Source: Streptomyces sp. NBC_01476
GTDB taxonomy: Bacteria; Actinomycetota; Actinomycetes; Streptomycetales; Streptomycetaceae
DNA length: 64,000 nt
Direction: 5' to 3'
Assembly (NCBI RefSeq): GCF_036227265.1
Contig: NZ_CP109446.1
Span: forward strand, 5,834,001 to 5,898,000
Positions 20,825-28,448 of the stretch are shown one piece after another. Made by a program: the position numbers and the translations under genes. Numbering within the stretch: the stretch's first letter is position 1; each line of letters starts with the position of its first letter. Below the pieces are notes generated by a model. That model ran no database searches. It worked only from the letters and a program-made list of their open reading frames with translations, and was not told the origin of the DNA.

Positions 20825-21429
20825 CAATTTCCCCCAGTTGGTAGACCCGTGCGAAGTCAACGTCGCGACCATACAAACCTTCGGCTTGCTCTGTCAACGT
20901 TTTTCCAAGCGTCTTGCAATGGCCTATTTGGGGGGACGAACGTGCCGGTTTTCCGGACGGATAAGCGGCGGCGCCGGTCCTGGCGGGGGCCGGGCCGAGC
21001 TCGGTTGCCGGGGTTCGAATCGTCTGCTCAACGGCCTCTGACGTGCGGGCACATGGTGGTTCCGGTGGCTGCGGGGCCGGGACTTGGTGGCCGGCCTGAG
21101 CGCCGCGGGCCGGCCGCGAAAGTGATCGGATCCGGCCGCGGGAGTCCGGTTCTCGGATTGTAACTGGCCACGATTCCCGATTGATCTTGTAACTTTGCCC
21201 GAGGCCGTAAGACACTTCCAACGCCATCTTTACATTCCATTTGGTTTAATGGCGCCGGAGGGAGGATTGTTGCATTTTGTTAATCGGGCGGCAATATTCG
21301 GATGCGTGCCGCGTCGCCTGCCGGTGGGCGGCGGCCGGCGGCGAAATCCGACAATCAAGATATAGGGCATTTGTCAAACCCCCGGGAACCCTGGGTTAAT
21401 TCCGCGGGACACCTGCTGACGGGCGCGCG
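20825..21429. other. 605-bp gene-free region upstream of first response regulator
   Basis: No convincing frame crosses this stretch. It is markedly richer in A+T than its surroundings, mostly at 21150-21400 (for example TTTGGTTTAATGG and TTTTGTTAATCGG). A GGAGGGAGG resembling a ribosome site near 21257 leads into a frame that stops at once. The regulator promoter must lie at its left end. TGTCAA occurs at 20891 and 21374. It may be a decayed gene or a long regulatory region. Confidence 0.6.
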
Positions 21430-21476
21430 AACGCCCGGGGCGGGCGGCCCCGGTAGGGCCGCCCGCCCCGGGCGTT
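21430..21476. terminator. Very strong hairpin terminator after second response regulator
   Basis: Perfect 21-base arms (21430-21450 and 21456-21476) enclose a 5-base loop, with the core ACGCCCGGGGCGGGCGGCCC. It lies 21 bp past the stop of the second regulator and is likely bidirectional. Confidence 0.85.
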
Positions 21477-21496
21477 TCCTGGTCACTGCCCGGCCG

Positions 21497-22162
21497 TCAC
21501 CGCTCCAGCGCGTCCCCGAGGCGGTAACCGATCCCGCGGATCGTCACGATCCAGTCCCGGCTGCCCAGCTTGTTGCGCAGCGAACTGACATGGGTGTCGA
21601 CGGTACGGCTGGAGGCCGCCCACTCGTCCGCCCAGATCTTGGTCATCAGATCGCGCCGCGACACCACGGTCTGCGGCACCGAGGCGAGCAGGTAGAGCAG
21701 GTCGAACTCCTTGCGGGTCACCGGAACGGTCCGGTCGCCCACCCGCACCTGCCGGCCCTGCGGGTCGATGCGCAGCGAGCCGCGGGTGAGCACGGAACTG
21801 TCGGCCGGCCGGGTCATCCGCCGCATCACGGCATGCATCCTGGCCACCAGCTCGCGGTGGCTGTAGGGCTTGATCAGGCAGTCGTCGGCGCCTGCCTGCA
21901 GGCTGAGCACCCGGTCGAGTTCGGTCTCGCCCGAGGTGAAGGTGATCACCGGAGTGCTGCTCCAGTTGCGGATACGGCCGCACACCTCCAGACCGTCGAG
22001 GTCGCTCAGTGCCAGGTCGAGCAGGACGATGTCGGCCTCGCCACAGGCGGTCAGCGCCTCGCGGCCGGTGGTGGCCCGGCTGACACGGTAGCCGTGCCGG
22101 ACCAGGCGTTCGGCCAGCAGCGTGGCTGCGGCCTCATCGGAATCGACTACGAGGACGTGCAT
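21497..22162 (-). CDS. OmpR-family response regulator, second orphan regulator
   Basis: About 221 residues from ATG 22162; a GTG at 22168 with GGAG upstream is an equally good start, and the longer frame to 22288 looks unlike coding sequence. The receiver begins MHVLVVDSDEAAATLL, so one of the two acidic-pocket residues is Ser8. The phosphoacceptor Asp49 is in VLLDLALSD and the Lys is in LIKPYSHREL. The C-terminal winged helix is nearly the same as in the first regulator (RKEFDLLYLLASVPQ, RTVDTHVSSLRNKLGSRDW). The two are clear paralogues in tandem, both without a kinase partner. Confidence 0.93.
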   Translation of the reverse strand: MHVLVVDSDEAAATLLAERLVRHGYRVSRATTGREALTACGEADIVLLDLALSDLDGLEVCGRIRNWSSTPVITFTSGETELDRVLSLQAGADDCLIKPYSHRELVARMHAVMRRMTRPADSSVLTRGSLRIDPQGRQVRVGDRTVPVTRKEFDLLYLLASVPQTVVSRRDLMTKIWADEWAASSRTVDTHVSSLRNKLGSRDWIVTIRGIGYRLGDALER

Positions 22163-22336
22163 CTCCACAGTTCGCTCCGGGAACTCTCCTCCGGCTCCCA
22201 CGGCCCCGGCCGCGGTGGGCCGGGCAGGCGGCGGGGGCACCACGGACAGACGGTGGACCCGGCCGGCGCCGGTGCCGGCCGTGCCCACCGTCAGTGCATC
22301 GTCAACCGCGCCGGTTCACGGCAGGACCGGCCGCGC

Positions 22337-23032
22337 TCACGCCTCGGCCGAGCGGGTGTGCACCACCCGGTAGGTGTTGCTGTCCCGCTCGGTGGCCAGC
22401 GTCGCCACCCGCGACTCGCTCTTCTGCCGGGCCGCGGACCTGTCGGCCTCCGGCACCGCGCGGAAGGCGTCGTACGCCTCCTTGCTGTCCCACTGCGCGT
22501 AGGTGACCACGAACGCGCCGTCGACGCCGCGGGCGCGCAGACCGCGCAGGACGGTCTGGGAGCGGAAGCCGGGCACCTCCACCAGCCACTCCTGGGACGG
22601 GCCGAGCGCGTCGACCAGGTCGGCCTGCTCCTTCTCCGCCACCTTCAGGACCTCGATGACCGTGTAGTCGTCCCGGGTCGGGGAGATCTCGGTGACACCA
22701 CCCAGCGCGGGGCTGCGCAGGGTGTGGACGACCTCGTTCTGCAGCAGCCGGATCGCGGTGGTGATCTCACCGAAGAGCGGAAGCGTACGGTGCTTGAACT
22801 CCTCACCGGCGTAACGGGCTTCGAGGTCCTCGCTGCTGCGCCACTGGATGAAGTTGGCGGTGCCGGGCTGGTCCACACCGCTGTGCACCGTGCTGGAGAT
22901 CCAGCCCGGGTAGGCGGCGGAGTCGACGATCTCACGCATGGCGCTGAGCAGGCTCTCCTGCTTTTCCGGGGCATCGGTCGAGAACAGGTTGAGCACCGTC
23001 AAGTACTCACCATCGGCTGCGATCTTCGGCAT
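22337..23032 (-). CDS. Two-domain antibiotic biosynthesis monooxygenase (JadG/GilOII type)
   Basis: A 231-residue protein with two ferredoxin-like ABM repeats. The first covers about residues 8-105 (YLTVLNLFS..., NFIQWRSSEDLEARY), the second about 120-225 (DDYTVIEVLKVAEKEQ..., VVTYAQWDSKEAYDAF). Anthrone oxygenases and the B-ring-cleaving enzymes JadG, GilOII and AlpJ share this fold and length; the latter work with reduced flavin supplied by a partner reductase. A flavin reductase gene 2 kb away supports a ring-opening role rather than simple anthrone oxidation. This is inference from family and context. The ATG has AGAAGAG upstream. Confidence 0.85.
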   Translation of the reverse strand: MPKIAADGEYLTVLNLFSTDAPEKQESLLSAMREIVDSAAYPGWISSTVHSGVDQPGTANFIQWRSSEDLEARYAGEEFKHRTLPLFGEITTAIRLLQNEVVHTLRSPALGGVTEISPTRDDYTVIEVLKVAEKEQADLVDALGPSQEWLVEVPGFRSQTVLRGLRARGVDGAFVVTYAQWDSKEAYDAFRAVPEADRSAARQKSESRVATLATERDSNTYRVVHTRSAEA

Positions 23033-23160
23033 GCTCTCTTCTCTTCCATTCGAGGATCAGGTGTATTACTGGTGGATTGCTTTGCCGGGGTGCCAGACCT
23101 CAGGATCACAAGAAGACCGCCGTACGGAAAAGTGCATCCGGTTCAGAATTGACGCCGTGT

Positions 23161-23210
23161 TCGTCAACTCTTCCGGGCCGTCGTCAAGTCTTCCGCAGCT
23201 TCGTCAGATC
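23161..23210. promoter_or_regulatory. Three direct repeats with exact 20-bp period in divergent promoter
   Basis: TCGTCAACTCTTCCG (23161), TCGTCAAGTCTTCCG (23181) and TCGTCAGATC (23201) form a direct-repeat array between the monooxygenase (minus) and the SnoaL-like gene (plus). Spacing of two helical turns suits cooperative binding by a pathway activator, most simply one of the two OmpR-type regulators. Confidence 0.55.
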
Positions 23211-23260
23211 TGTGACAAACGGCCTTGGGCGGCCTTCGTGCGCGGCGCCATGCTCAGGTA

Positions 23261-23707
23261 ATGCATTCCTTCCGACCGGCCACCGGGCCGGCCCATCTGC
23301 TCCATCGGTATCTCATCGGCCTCGACGACGAGAAACTGGACGACGCCTGGGCATCGACGCTGTTCACCGAGGACGCGGTTGTCGCATTCCCGATGAGCCG
23401 GCACTCCGGTATCGAGGGCCTTGCCGCCTATCACCGTGACTCCCTGTCCGCCTTCCGGAGCACCCAGCACCTGGCCGGTCCCGCGGTGGTCGACCCGCTC
23501 GGCGACGACCTGGTCAGGCTGCGGGCCAACCTCATCTCCACGCATGTCCACCACGGACCGCCGCAGACCCCGCTCTTCGTCACCGGCACCTTCGTCACCG
23601 GGGAGGCACGCCGGCTCCCCGACGACCAGTGGCGCCTGGCGTCGCTCGCCTTCCACGTGGTGTGGATGACGGGCTCCCCACCGAGTACCCAGGAGACCGC
23701 TTCATGA
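23261..23707 (+). CDS. SnoaL-like/NTF2-fold protein
   Basis: About 148 residues from ATG 23261. The sequence has the shape of a small NTF2-like alpha+beta cone: a helix-rich start (GPAHLLHRYLIGLDDEKLDDAWASTLFTEDA, positions about 10-40), then GTFVTGEA and DDQWRLASLAFHVVW. In aromatic polyketide clusters such proteins serve as cyclases, hydroxylase partners or isomerases; no catalytic residue can be named here. Its stop overlaps the antiporter start (ATGA), so the two are translated together. Confidence 0.7.
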   Translation: MHSFRPATGPAHLLHRYLIGLDDEKLDDAWASTLFTEDAVVAFPMSRHSGIEGLAAYHRDSLSAFRSTQHLAGPAVVDPLGDDLVRLRANLISTHVHHGPPQTPLFVTGTFVTGEARRLPDDQWRLASLAFHVVWMTGSPPSTQETAS

Positions 23708-25026
23708 GCTCCCCCGCGTCCATGCCCCCCGTGACCGGACTCGCCGCCACCGCACCCGACATGCTCACCGCGGTCATGCTGGTCGACATCGCCGTCGTGC
23801 TGGTGGTCGGTGTGCTGCTCGGCCGGCTGATGAAGCGGCTGCGGCAGCCGGCCGTCATCGGCGAGATACTCGCCGGCATCGCGCTCGGCCCCAGCCTGCT
23901 GGGGGCGCTGCCCGGGAACCCCTCCGGGACCGTCTTCCCCAAGGACGTCCAGCCGCTGCTGAACGCCGTCTCCCAGGTCGGCCTGGTGCTCTTCATGTTC
24001 CTCGTGGGCTGGGAGTTCGAGAAGCGGATCGTCCGGCCGCACGCCCGGCTCGCGGCGGTCACCTCGCTCTCCTCGATCGCGGTGGCCTTCGGCCTCGGCT
24101 TCGCCCTCGCCGGCTGGCTCTACCCGGAGCACGCCGAGGTGGCCGGCCATCACATCGGCTTCGCCCCCTTCGCGGTCTTCCTGGGCACGGCGATGTCGGT
24201 CACCGCGTTTCCGGTGCTGGCCCGCATCCTGTCCGACAACCGGCTGCTGGGCACCCGGGTCGGCTCACTGGCCCTGGCCAGCGCGGCCGTTGACGACGTG
24301 CTCGCCTGGTGCCTGCTGGCGTACGTCTCCGCCATGGTCAGCGCCGGCGGCGACTACGCCAAGCTGGGCCGGATCGCCGTATGGGGCCTGGTGTACACCG
24401 GCGCCATGCTCTTCGTCGTACGGCCCCTGCTGTCCCGGCTGGTGTGGCGCTGGGCCGGGGCCGGGCGCTGGCCCGCGCTGCTGGTGGTGCTGAGCGCCGG
24501 TGCCTTCACCTCCGCGTGGCTGACGTCGTGGATCGGCATCCACGCGATCTTCGGCGCCTTCCTCTTCGGATTCGTCACCCCGCGCGAGCCGGCCCAGTTG
24601 CTGGCACAGAACCTCCGCAAGCCCCTCGACGACGTCAGCCTCGTCCTGCTGCCGGTCTTCTTCGTGGTCACCGGCCTCGGGGTCGACATCGGTTCGCTGA
24701 CCGGCCGGGACGTACTCGCGCTCTGCCTGATCGTGGTGGTCGCCTGCGCCGGAAAACTGGTCGGCGCGATCGTCCCGGTGCGGCTGTCGGGGATGGGCTG
24801 GCGGGAGTCCAAGGACCTCGGACTGCTGATGAACACCAGGGGCCTGACCGAACTGATCATCCTGAACGCGGCCGTGACCCTCGGCGTCCTGGACGGACGC
24901 ATGTTCACCATGATGGTGATCATGGCGCTCGTCACGACCGCGATGGCGGCCCCGCTGCTCTCCCGGCGGGAAGAACTCGTCGCCGTCACCCCGGAGAAGG
25001 CCACGGCGGACCTCGCCGGTCCGTGA
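23704..25026 (+). CDS. Cation/proton antiporter (CPA2 family)
   Basis: A 440-residue membrane protein with about 12 hydrophobic segments, the KefB/NapA-type Na+(K+)/H+ exchanger fold. Conserved elements include the inverted-repeat core GEILAGIALGPSLLG, the ion-site segment ALASAAVDDVLAW (paired Asp) and the late motif NTRGLTELIILNAAV. Antiporters of this type occur in several aromatic polyketide clusters and are generally proposed to take part in product export or resistance. The stop-start overlap with the SnoaL-like gene places it in the cluster operon. Confidence 0.9.
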   Translation: MSSPASMPPVTGLAATAPDMLTAVMLVDIAVVLVVGVLLGRLMKRLRQPAVIGEILAGIALGPSLLGALPGNPSGTVFPKDVQPLLNAVSQVGLVLFMFLVGWEFEKRIVRPHARLAAVTSLSSIAVAFGLGFALAGWLYPEHAEVAGHHIGFAPFAVFLGTAMSVTAFPVLARILSDNRLLGTRVGSLALASAAVDDVLAWCLLAYVSAMVSAGGDYAKLGRIAVWGLVYTGAMLFVVRPLLSRLVWRWAGAGRWPALLVVLSAGAFTSAWLTSWIGIHAIFGAFLFGFVTPREPAQLLAQNLRKPLDDVSLVLLPVFFVVTGLGVDIGSLTGRDVLALCLIVVVACAGKLVGAIVPVRLSGMGWRESKDLGLLMNTRGLTELIILNAAVTLGVLDGRMFTMMVIMALVTTAMAAPLLSRREELVAVTPEKATADLAGP

Positions 25027-25060
25027 CCCGACCGTAGATCCTCCTCACAGAAGGTCTGTC

Positions 25061-25621
25061 GTGACAGCCATTCAGCACTTCACCCAGAAGCGTGTCGTCC
25101 CCCGTCTGCCGGTCGACAGCACGGCGCTGCGCGAAGCCTGCGGCGCCTTCGCCACCGGTGTCACCGTCATCACCACCGGAGCGCCCGGCGACTCGGCCGG
25201 GACGACGGTGAACTCCTTCACCTCGGTCTCCCTGGAACCCCCGCTGGTGCTCTTCTGCCTGCACCGTGACTCCCGCCTGGCCCCGGTGCTCCGCCGGAGC
25301 GGCGGATTCGTCGTCAACTTCCTGACGCACCGTCAACAGGAGCTGGCCTGGGCCTTCGCCGGGCGGGAGACCGCCCGGCTGGAGGACGCCCCGCACGAGC
25401 GCACCGCCGAGGGGCTGCCCATCCTCCAGGAGGCGCTCGGCTTCCTCGTCTGCCGGCTCGTCGACGAATACGGCGGCGGGGACCACAGCATCGTCGTCGG
25501 CGAGGTGCTGGAGGTGGGCGCCCACCGGCGGGACGAGGAGCCGCTGGTCTTCTTCCGCGGTTCCATGCACGTCCTGGAGGAACTGGTCCAGCAGGAACTG
25601 GCCGGCGAGGACCTGGGCTGA
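25061..25621 (+). CDS. Flavin reductase (FMN-binding split barrel, JadY/GilH type)
   Basis: A 186-residue NAD(P)H:flavin oxidoreductase starting at GTG 25061 after AGAAGG. The fold signature is present: LREACGAFATGVTVITTG, the FMN-binding TVNSFTSVSLEPPLVLFCL and HSIVVGEVLEV. It should supply FMNH2 or FADH2 by diffusion to a partner oxygenase. Two clients are encoded in the cluster, the ABM-type monooxygenase and the halogenase-like protein; flavin-dependent halogenases also need such a reductase. Confidence 0.92.
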   Translation: MTAIQHFTQKRVVPRLPVDSTALREACGAFATGVTVITTGAPGDSAGTTVNSFTSVSLEPPLVLFCLHRDSRLAPVLRRSGGFVVNFLTHRQQELAWAFAGRETARLEDAPHERTAEGLPILQEALGFLVCRLVDEYGGGDHSIVVGEVLEVGAHRRDEEPLVFFRGSMHVLEELVQQELAGEDLG

Positions 25622-25641
25622 GCCCGTCCGAGCCGCGCCGG

Positions 25642-25671
25642 CGGCGGCCGTCCCGGCGGGGACGGCCGCCG
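25642..25671. terminator. Bidirectional hairpin terminator
   Basis: Perfect 13-base arms CGGCGGCCGTCCC and GGGACGGCCGCCG flank a 4-base loop between the convergent flavin reductase and HxlR genes. Confidence 0.8.
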
Positions 25672-25686
25672 TGCGCTGTCGCTCCC

Positions 25687-26136
25687 TCAGGAGCGGCGCC
25701 CGGGGGCCGAGGTCCCGATGGCGTCGTACGACCTGCGGGCCTCCTCGACCCGGCTCAAGTTGGCCTGCGACCAGTTGGCGAGCACCGCGAACAGCGGCGC
25801 CAGGCTGCCCCCGAGCTCGCTGATCTCGTACTCCACCCGCGGCGGCACCTCCGGGTAGTAGGTGCGCACCACCAGGCCGTCCCGCTCCATCTGCCGCAGC
25901 CGCTGGGTCAGCACCTTCGGTGTGATGGTGCCGATCCGGCGCTCGAGCTCGACGAAGCGCTGCCGTCCGAAGGTGTGCAGCGCCCAGAGAATCGGGGTGG
26001 TCCACCGGCTGAAGACGATGTCCGTCACCGGTCCGATCGGGCACGCCTGCTGCGGGGTCACCGCGGGCTTCGCCGTCGGGGCGGTCGAACCGGCCGGCCG
26101 GGAACGGCCGGTCGGGAGCTCGGTCGTGTCGGGCAT
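25687..26136 (-). CDS. HxlR-family transcriptional regulator
   Basis: About 149 residues from ATG 26136, which follows GGAGGAACCC; the ATG at 26157 has no such site. After a disordered 30-residue start comes the winged-helix HxlR domain: CPIGPVTDIVFSRWTTPILWAL with the usual N-terminal Cys, RFVELERRIGTITPKVLTQRLRQMERDGLV, then YYPEVPPRVEYEISELG. It is divergent from the exporter gene and probably controls it through the palindrome at 26165. The ligand may be the pathway product or a reactive quinone sensed by the Cys; this is inference. Confidence 0.9.
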   Translation of the reverse strand: MPDTTELPTGRSRPAGSTAPTAKPAVTPQQACPIGPVTDIVFSRWTTPILWALHTFGRQRFVELERRIGTITPKVLTQRLRQMERDGLVVRTYYPEVPPRVEYEISELGGSLAPLFAVLANWSQANLSRVEEARRSYDAIGTSAPGRRS

Positions 26137-26164
26137 GGGTTCCTCCGGGGGAGTCACTTTCCTC

Positions 26165-26174
26165 TAGGTACCTA
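26165..26174. promoter_or_regulatory. Palindrome TAGGTACCTA in hxlR/exporter promoter
   Basis: A perfect 10-bp palindrome in an AT-richer stretch, 29 bp upstream of the HxlR start and 137 bp upstream of the exporter start. Position and symmetry fit an operator for the HxlR protein. Confidence 0.4.
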
Positions 26175-26310
26175 ATTTACTCAGGATGCTAGCTTCCTCA
26201 AGGCGTACACCGAACACCGATCCACCGCTTGCGCCGGAATTCCGCGTTCCCTTTTCGTCCCCTTCGCGGAGCCGCGCCACGTGGTTCCGTACTCGATGGC
26301 AGGAGCCGTC

Positions 26311-27807
26311 ATGTCCATTCCGGAATCCGTGCAGAGCACGGCCACCTCCTCCCCTGCCGCGGCAGGGCCGGCCCGCCGTCCGGGCCTGATCCTCGCTTTT
26401 CTGAGCGTCGCCGGTTTCATGACGTTCCTCGATGTCTCCATCGTGAACGTCGCGCTGCCGACGATCGAACAGAAACTGGATATCTCCGCGACCCAGTTGC
26501 CGTACGTCGTGACGACCTACGGCATGCTGCTCGGCGGTTTCCTGCTGCTGTGCGGCCGACTCGCCGACACCTACGGCCGCCGCCGGATGCTCCAGACCGG
26601 CCTGGTGCTCTTCGCACTCTCCTCGCTGGTGGCCGGCCTCTCCCAGGAAGCCGTCATGCTGATCGTGGCGCGCGGTGCGCAGGGCCTGGGCGCCGCGTTC
26701 ATCGCCACCTCGGCGCTGAGCCTGCTCACCAGCAACTTCGCCGAGGGCGCGGAACGCAACAAGGCCCTGGGTGTGTGGGGCGCGCTCAGCGGGCTGGCGG
26801 CCGTGGCCGGCGTGACCCTGGGCGGTCTGCTCACCGACGGCCCCGGCTGGCGCTGGATCTTCTTCATCAATGTGCCCATCGGCCTGATCGGTGCCTTCGT
26901 GGCGCCGATGGTCGTGGGCGAGAGCAAGGCCGCCGACCGGAACTCCTCGTTCGACATCGCCGGAGCCATCGCGCTGACCGCCGGCCTGGTCCTGCTCATC
27001 TTCACCCTCGGCCAGACCGTCGACGACTCCGATGTGCCCACCGGCCGCATCACCGTCGGGTTCGTGCTGGCGGGCCTGCTGATCCTGGCGTTCCTCCTGA
27101 TCGAACGCCGGGCCAAGGCCCCGCTGATCCCGCTGGGCATCTTCCGCCGCGCTTCGCTGCGCGCCGCCAACATGGTGGCCCTGCTGCTGCTCGGCAATGT
27201 CGTCACGCTCTTCTTCTTCGCCAGCCTCTTCATGCAGCAGGTGCTGGACTACTCCCCGCTGAAGACCGGTCTTGCCTACGTACCGCTGGCGGTCATCGTG
27301 GCCGTCGGCGCCGGCGTGGCCTCGCAGCTCGTCACCAAGATCGCCGCCAAGCCGGTGCTGCTGGTCGGGCTGCTGTTCACCCTCGGCGGCATGCTGCTGC
27401 TGCACCGGACCCCGGTGCACTCCTCGTACCCGACCGACATCCTGCCCGCCTTCCTCATCACCGGCCTGGGACTGGGCCTGTCGTTCGTACCGCTGCAGGT
27501 GGTGGCGTTCACCGGCACCAAGGAGAACGAGTCGGGCCTGGCCGCCGGGCTGATCAACACCAGCCAGGAGGTCGGCGGCGCGCTCGGCCTGGCCGTCGCC
27601 GCCACCTACGCCTTCCGTGACCTCGACAAGCTGACCTCGAAGGCGCACGGCGTGCCCGAACTGGTCCACCAGGCGCGCACCACCGTCTTCCACGACGCCT
27701 TCCTCACCGGGGTGGTCCTGGTCGCCGCCGCGTTCGTGGTCGCGCTCGTGCTGCTGCCCTTCACCAAGAGCTCGGACGCCCCCGATCCCTCGCAGCTGCA
27801 CGGCTGA
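26311..27807 (+). CDS. DHA2-type MFS exporter, probable product efflux pump
   Basis: A 498-residue transporter with 14 predicted hydrophobic segments, as in the EmrB/QacA branch. The ATG at 26311 follows AGGAG. Motif A is GRLADTYGRRRM, motif B-like is LIVARGAQGLGAAFIATSALSLL, and the D1 motif is MTFLDVSIVNVALPTI. Jadomycin-type clusters carry a related pump (JadL). Pairing with a divergent regulator and its place in the cluster support export of, and self-resistance to, the polyketide. Confidence 0.92.
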   Translation: MSIPESVQSTATSSPAAAGPARRPGLILAFLSVAGFMTFLDVSIVNVALPTIEQKLDISATQLPYVVTTYGMLLGGFLLLCGRLADTYGRRRMLQTGLVLFALSSLVAGLSQEAVMLIVARGAQGLGAAFIATSALSLLTSNFAEGAERNKALGVWGALSGLAAVAGVTLGGLLTDGPGWRWIFFINVPIGLIGAFVAPMVVGESKAADRNSSFDIAGAIALTAGLVLLIFTLGQTVDDSDVPTGRITVGFVLAGLLILAFLLIERRAKAPLIPLGIFRRASLRAANMVALLLLGNVVTLFFFASLFMQQVLDYSPLKTGLAYVPLAVIVAVGAGVASQLVTKIAAKPVLLVGLLFTLGGMLLLHRTPVHSSYPTDILPAFLITGLGLGLSFVPLQVVAFTGTKENESGLAAGLINTSQEVGGALGLAVAATYAFRDLDKLTSKAHGVPELVHQARTTVFHDAFLTGVVLVAAAFVVALVLLPFTKSSDAPDPSQLHG

Positions 27808-27810
27808 CAC

Positions 27811-27850
27811 CCGATCTGGTCCGATCTGGTCCGAGCTGATCCGAGCTGAT
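27811..27850. repeat. 10-bp tandem repeat directly after exporter stop
   Basis: Two copies of CCGATCTGGT are followed by two of CCGAGCTGAT, starting 4 bases after the exporter stop codon. The gene at 48628-50052, also a DHA2 exporter, is likewise followed by 10-bp units. Confidence 0.85.
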
Positions 27851-27866
27851 CCGGGAGGGGCGGCCC

Positions 27867-28265
27867 ATGCAGCGGCGCTCGGCGACCTTGTCGCCATCGG
27901 CGGAGGCGTTCCTCGCCGAGAACCATCTGTGCACGTTCATCACCATCAGGCCCGACGGCTCCCCGCACGCCGCGCCGGTCCGGTTCACCTGGGATCCCGA
28001 GGCCAGGCTCGCCCGCGTCATGACGGTGGGCACCCGGCGGAAGGCCCAGAACGTACTGGCCCGGCCGGGCGGCAGGGTCTCGCTCTGCCAGGTCGACGGC
28101 GGCCGCTGGCTGACGCTGGAAGGCGGCGCGGCGGTCTCGGACGACCCGGTCCGGGTGCGGGAGGGGGTGCGCCGGTACACCAAGCGGTACTGGTCACGGC
28201 CACCGGAACCGCTCGGACTCGTGGTCATCGAGATCGCGGTCGACCGCGTGCTCGGTCTGTACTGA
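27867..28265 (+). CDS. PPOX/F420-dependent split-barrel oxidoreductase
   Basis: A 132-residue single split-barrel protein of the pyridoxamine-phosphate-oxidase-like superfamily. Signature parts are LAENHLCTFITIRPDGSPHAAPVRFTW (positions about 17-43), TVGTRRKAQNVLARPGGRVSLCQVDGGRWLTLEG, and the late VREGVRRYTKRYW. Actinobacterial members of this length mostly bind F420 or flavin and reduce quinones or enones. In this cluster it might reduce a quinone intermediate or protect the host. The ATG follows GGGAGGGG. Confidence 0.8.
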   Translation: MQRRSATLSPSAEAFLAENHLCTFITIRPDGSPHAAPVRFTWDPEARLARVMTVGTRRKAQNVLARPGGRVSLCQVDGGRWLTLEGGAAVSDDPVRVREGVRRYTKRYWSRPPEPLGLVVIEIAVDRVLGLY

Positions 28266-28286
28266 CGGGCGCCGAAGATCGCTGTC

Positions 28287-28314
28287 GGGGGCCGGCCGGC
28301 ACCGGCCGGTCCCC
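28287..28314. terminator. GC-rich hairpin after PPOX gene
   Basis: GGGGGCCGGCCGG pairs with CCGGCCGGTCCCC with one mismatch or bulge and a 2-base tip. It lies 22 bp after the stop and before the next promoter region. Confidence 0.5.
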
Positions 28315-28354
28315 GGCGGCCCGGGACGGAATTCCTCTGTAGTGGCTGCGCGGT

Positions 28355-28374
28355 CTCTGACGAATTTGTCAGAG
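28355..28374. promoter_or_regulatory. Inverted repeat CTCTGAC-N6-GTCAGAG upstream of hydroxylase C
   Basis: Perfect 7-base arms around GAATTT, about 75 bp upstream of the hydroxylase start. On the minus strand it contains TTCGTCAG, the same string as in the third 20-bp repeat at 23200. It is a candidate operator for the cluster regulators. Confidence 0.5.
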
Positions 28375-28448
28375 TTCTGTAACGGCGGCCGTTCATCTCC
28401 GCGCACCACATCGGAATACTGGAGAAAACCCCAGCCGAAAGAGGGACG

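Noticed and set aside
20995-21030. GGTTCGAATC, like the T-arm of a tRNA
   Set aside because: The flanking bases do not pair to form the T stem, and no acceptor or anticodon stem is found around it.
23161-23210. Possible CRISPR array
   Set aside because: The repeats are directly adjacent with a 20-bp period and there are no unique spacers or cas genes; a regulator-binding array fits better.
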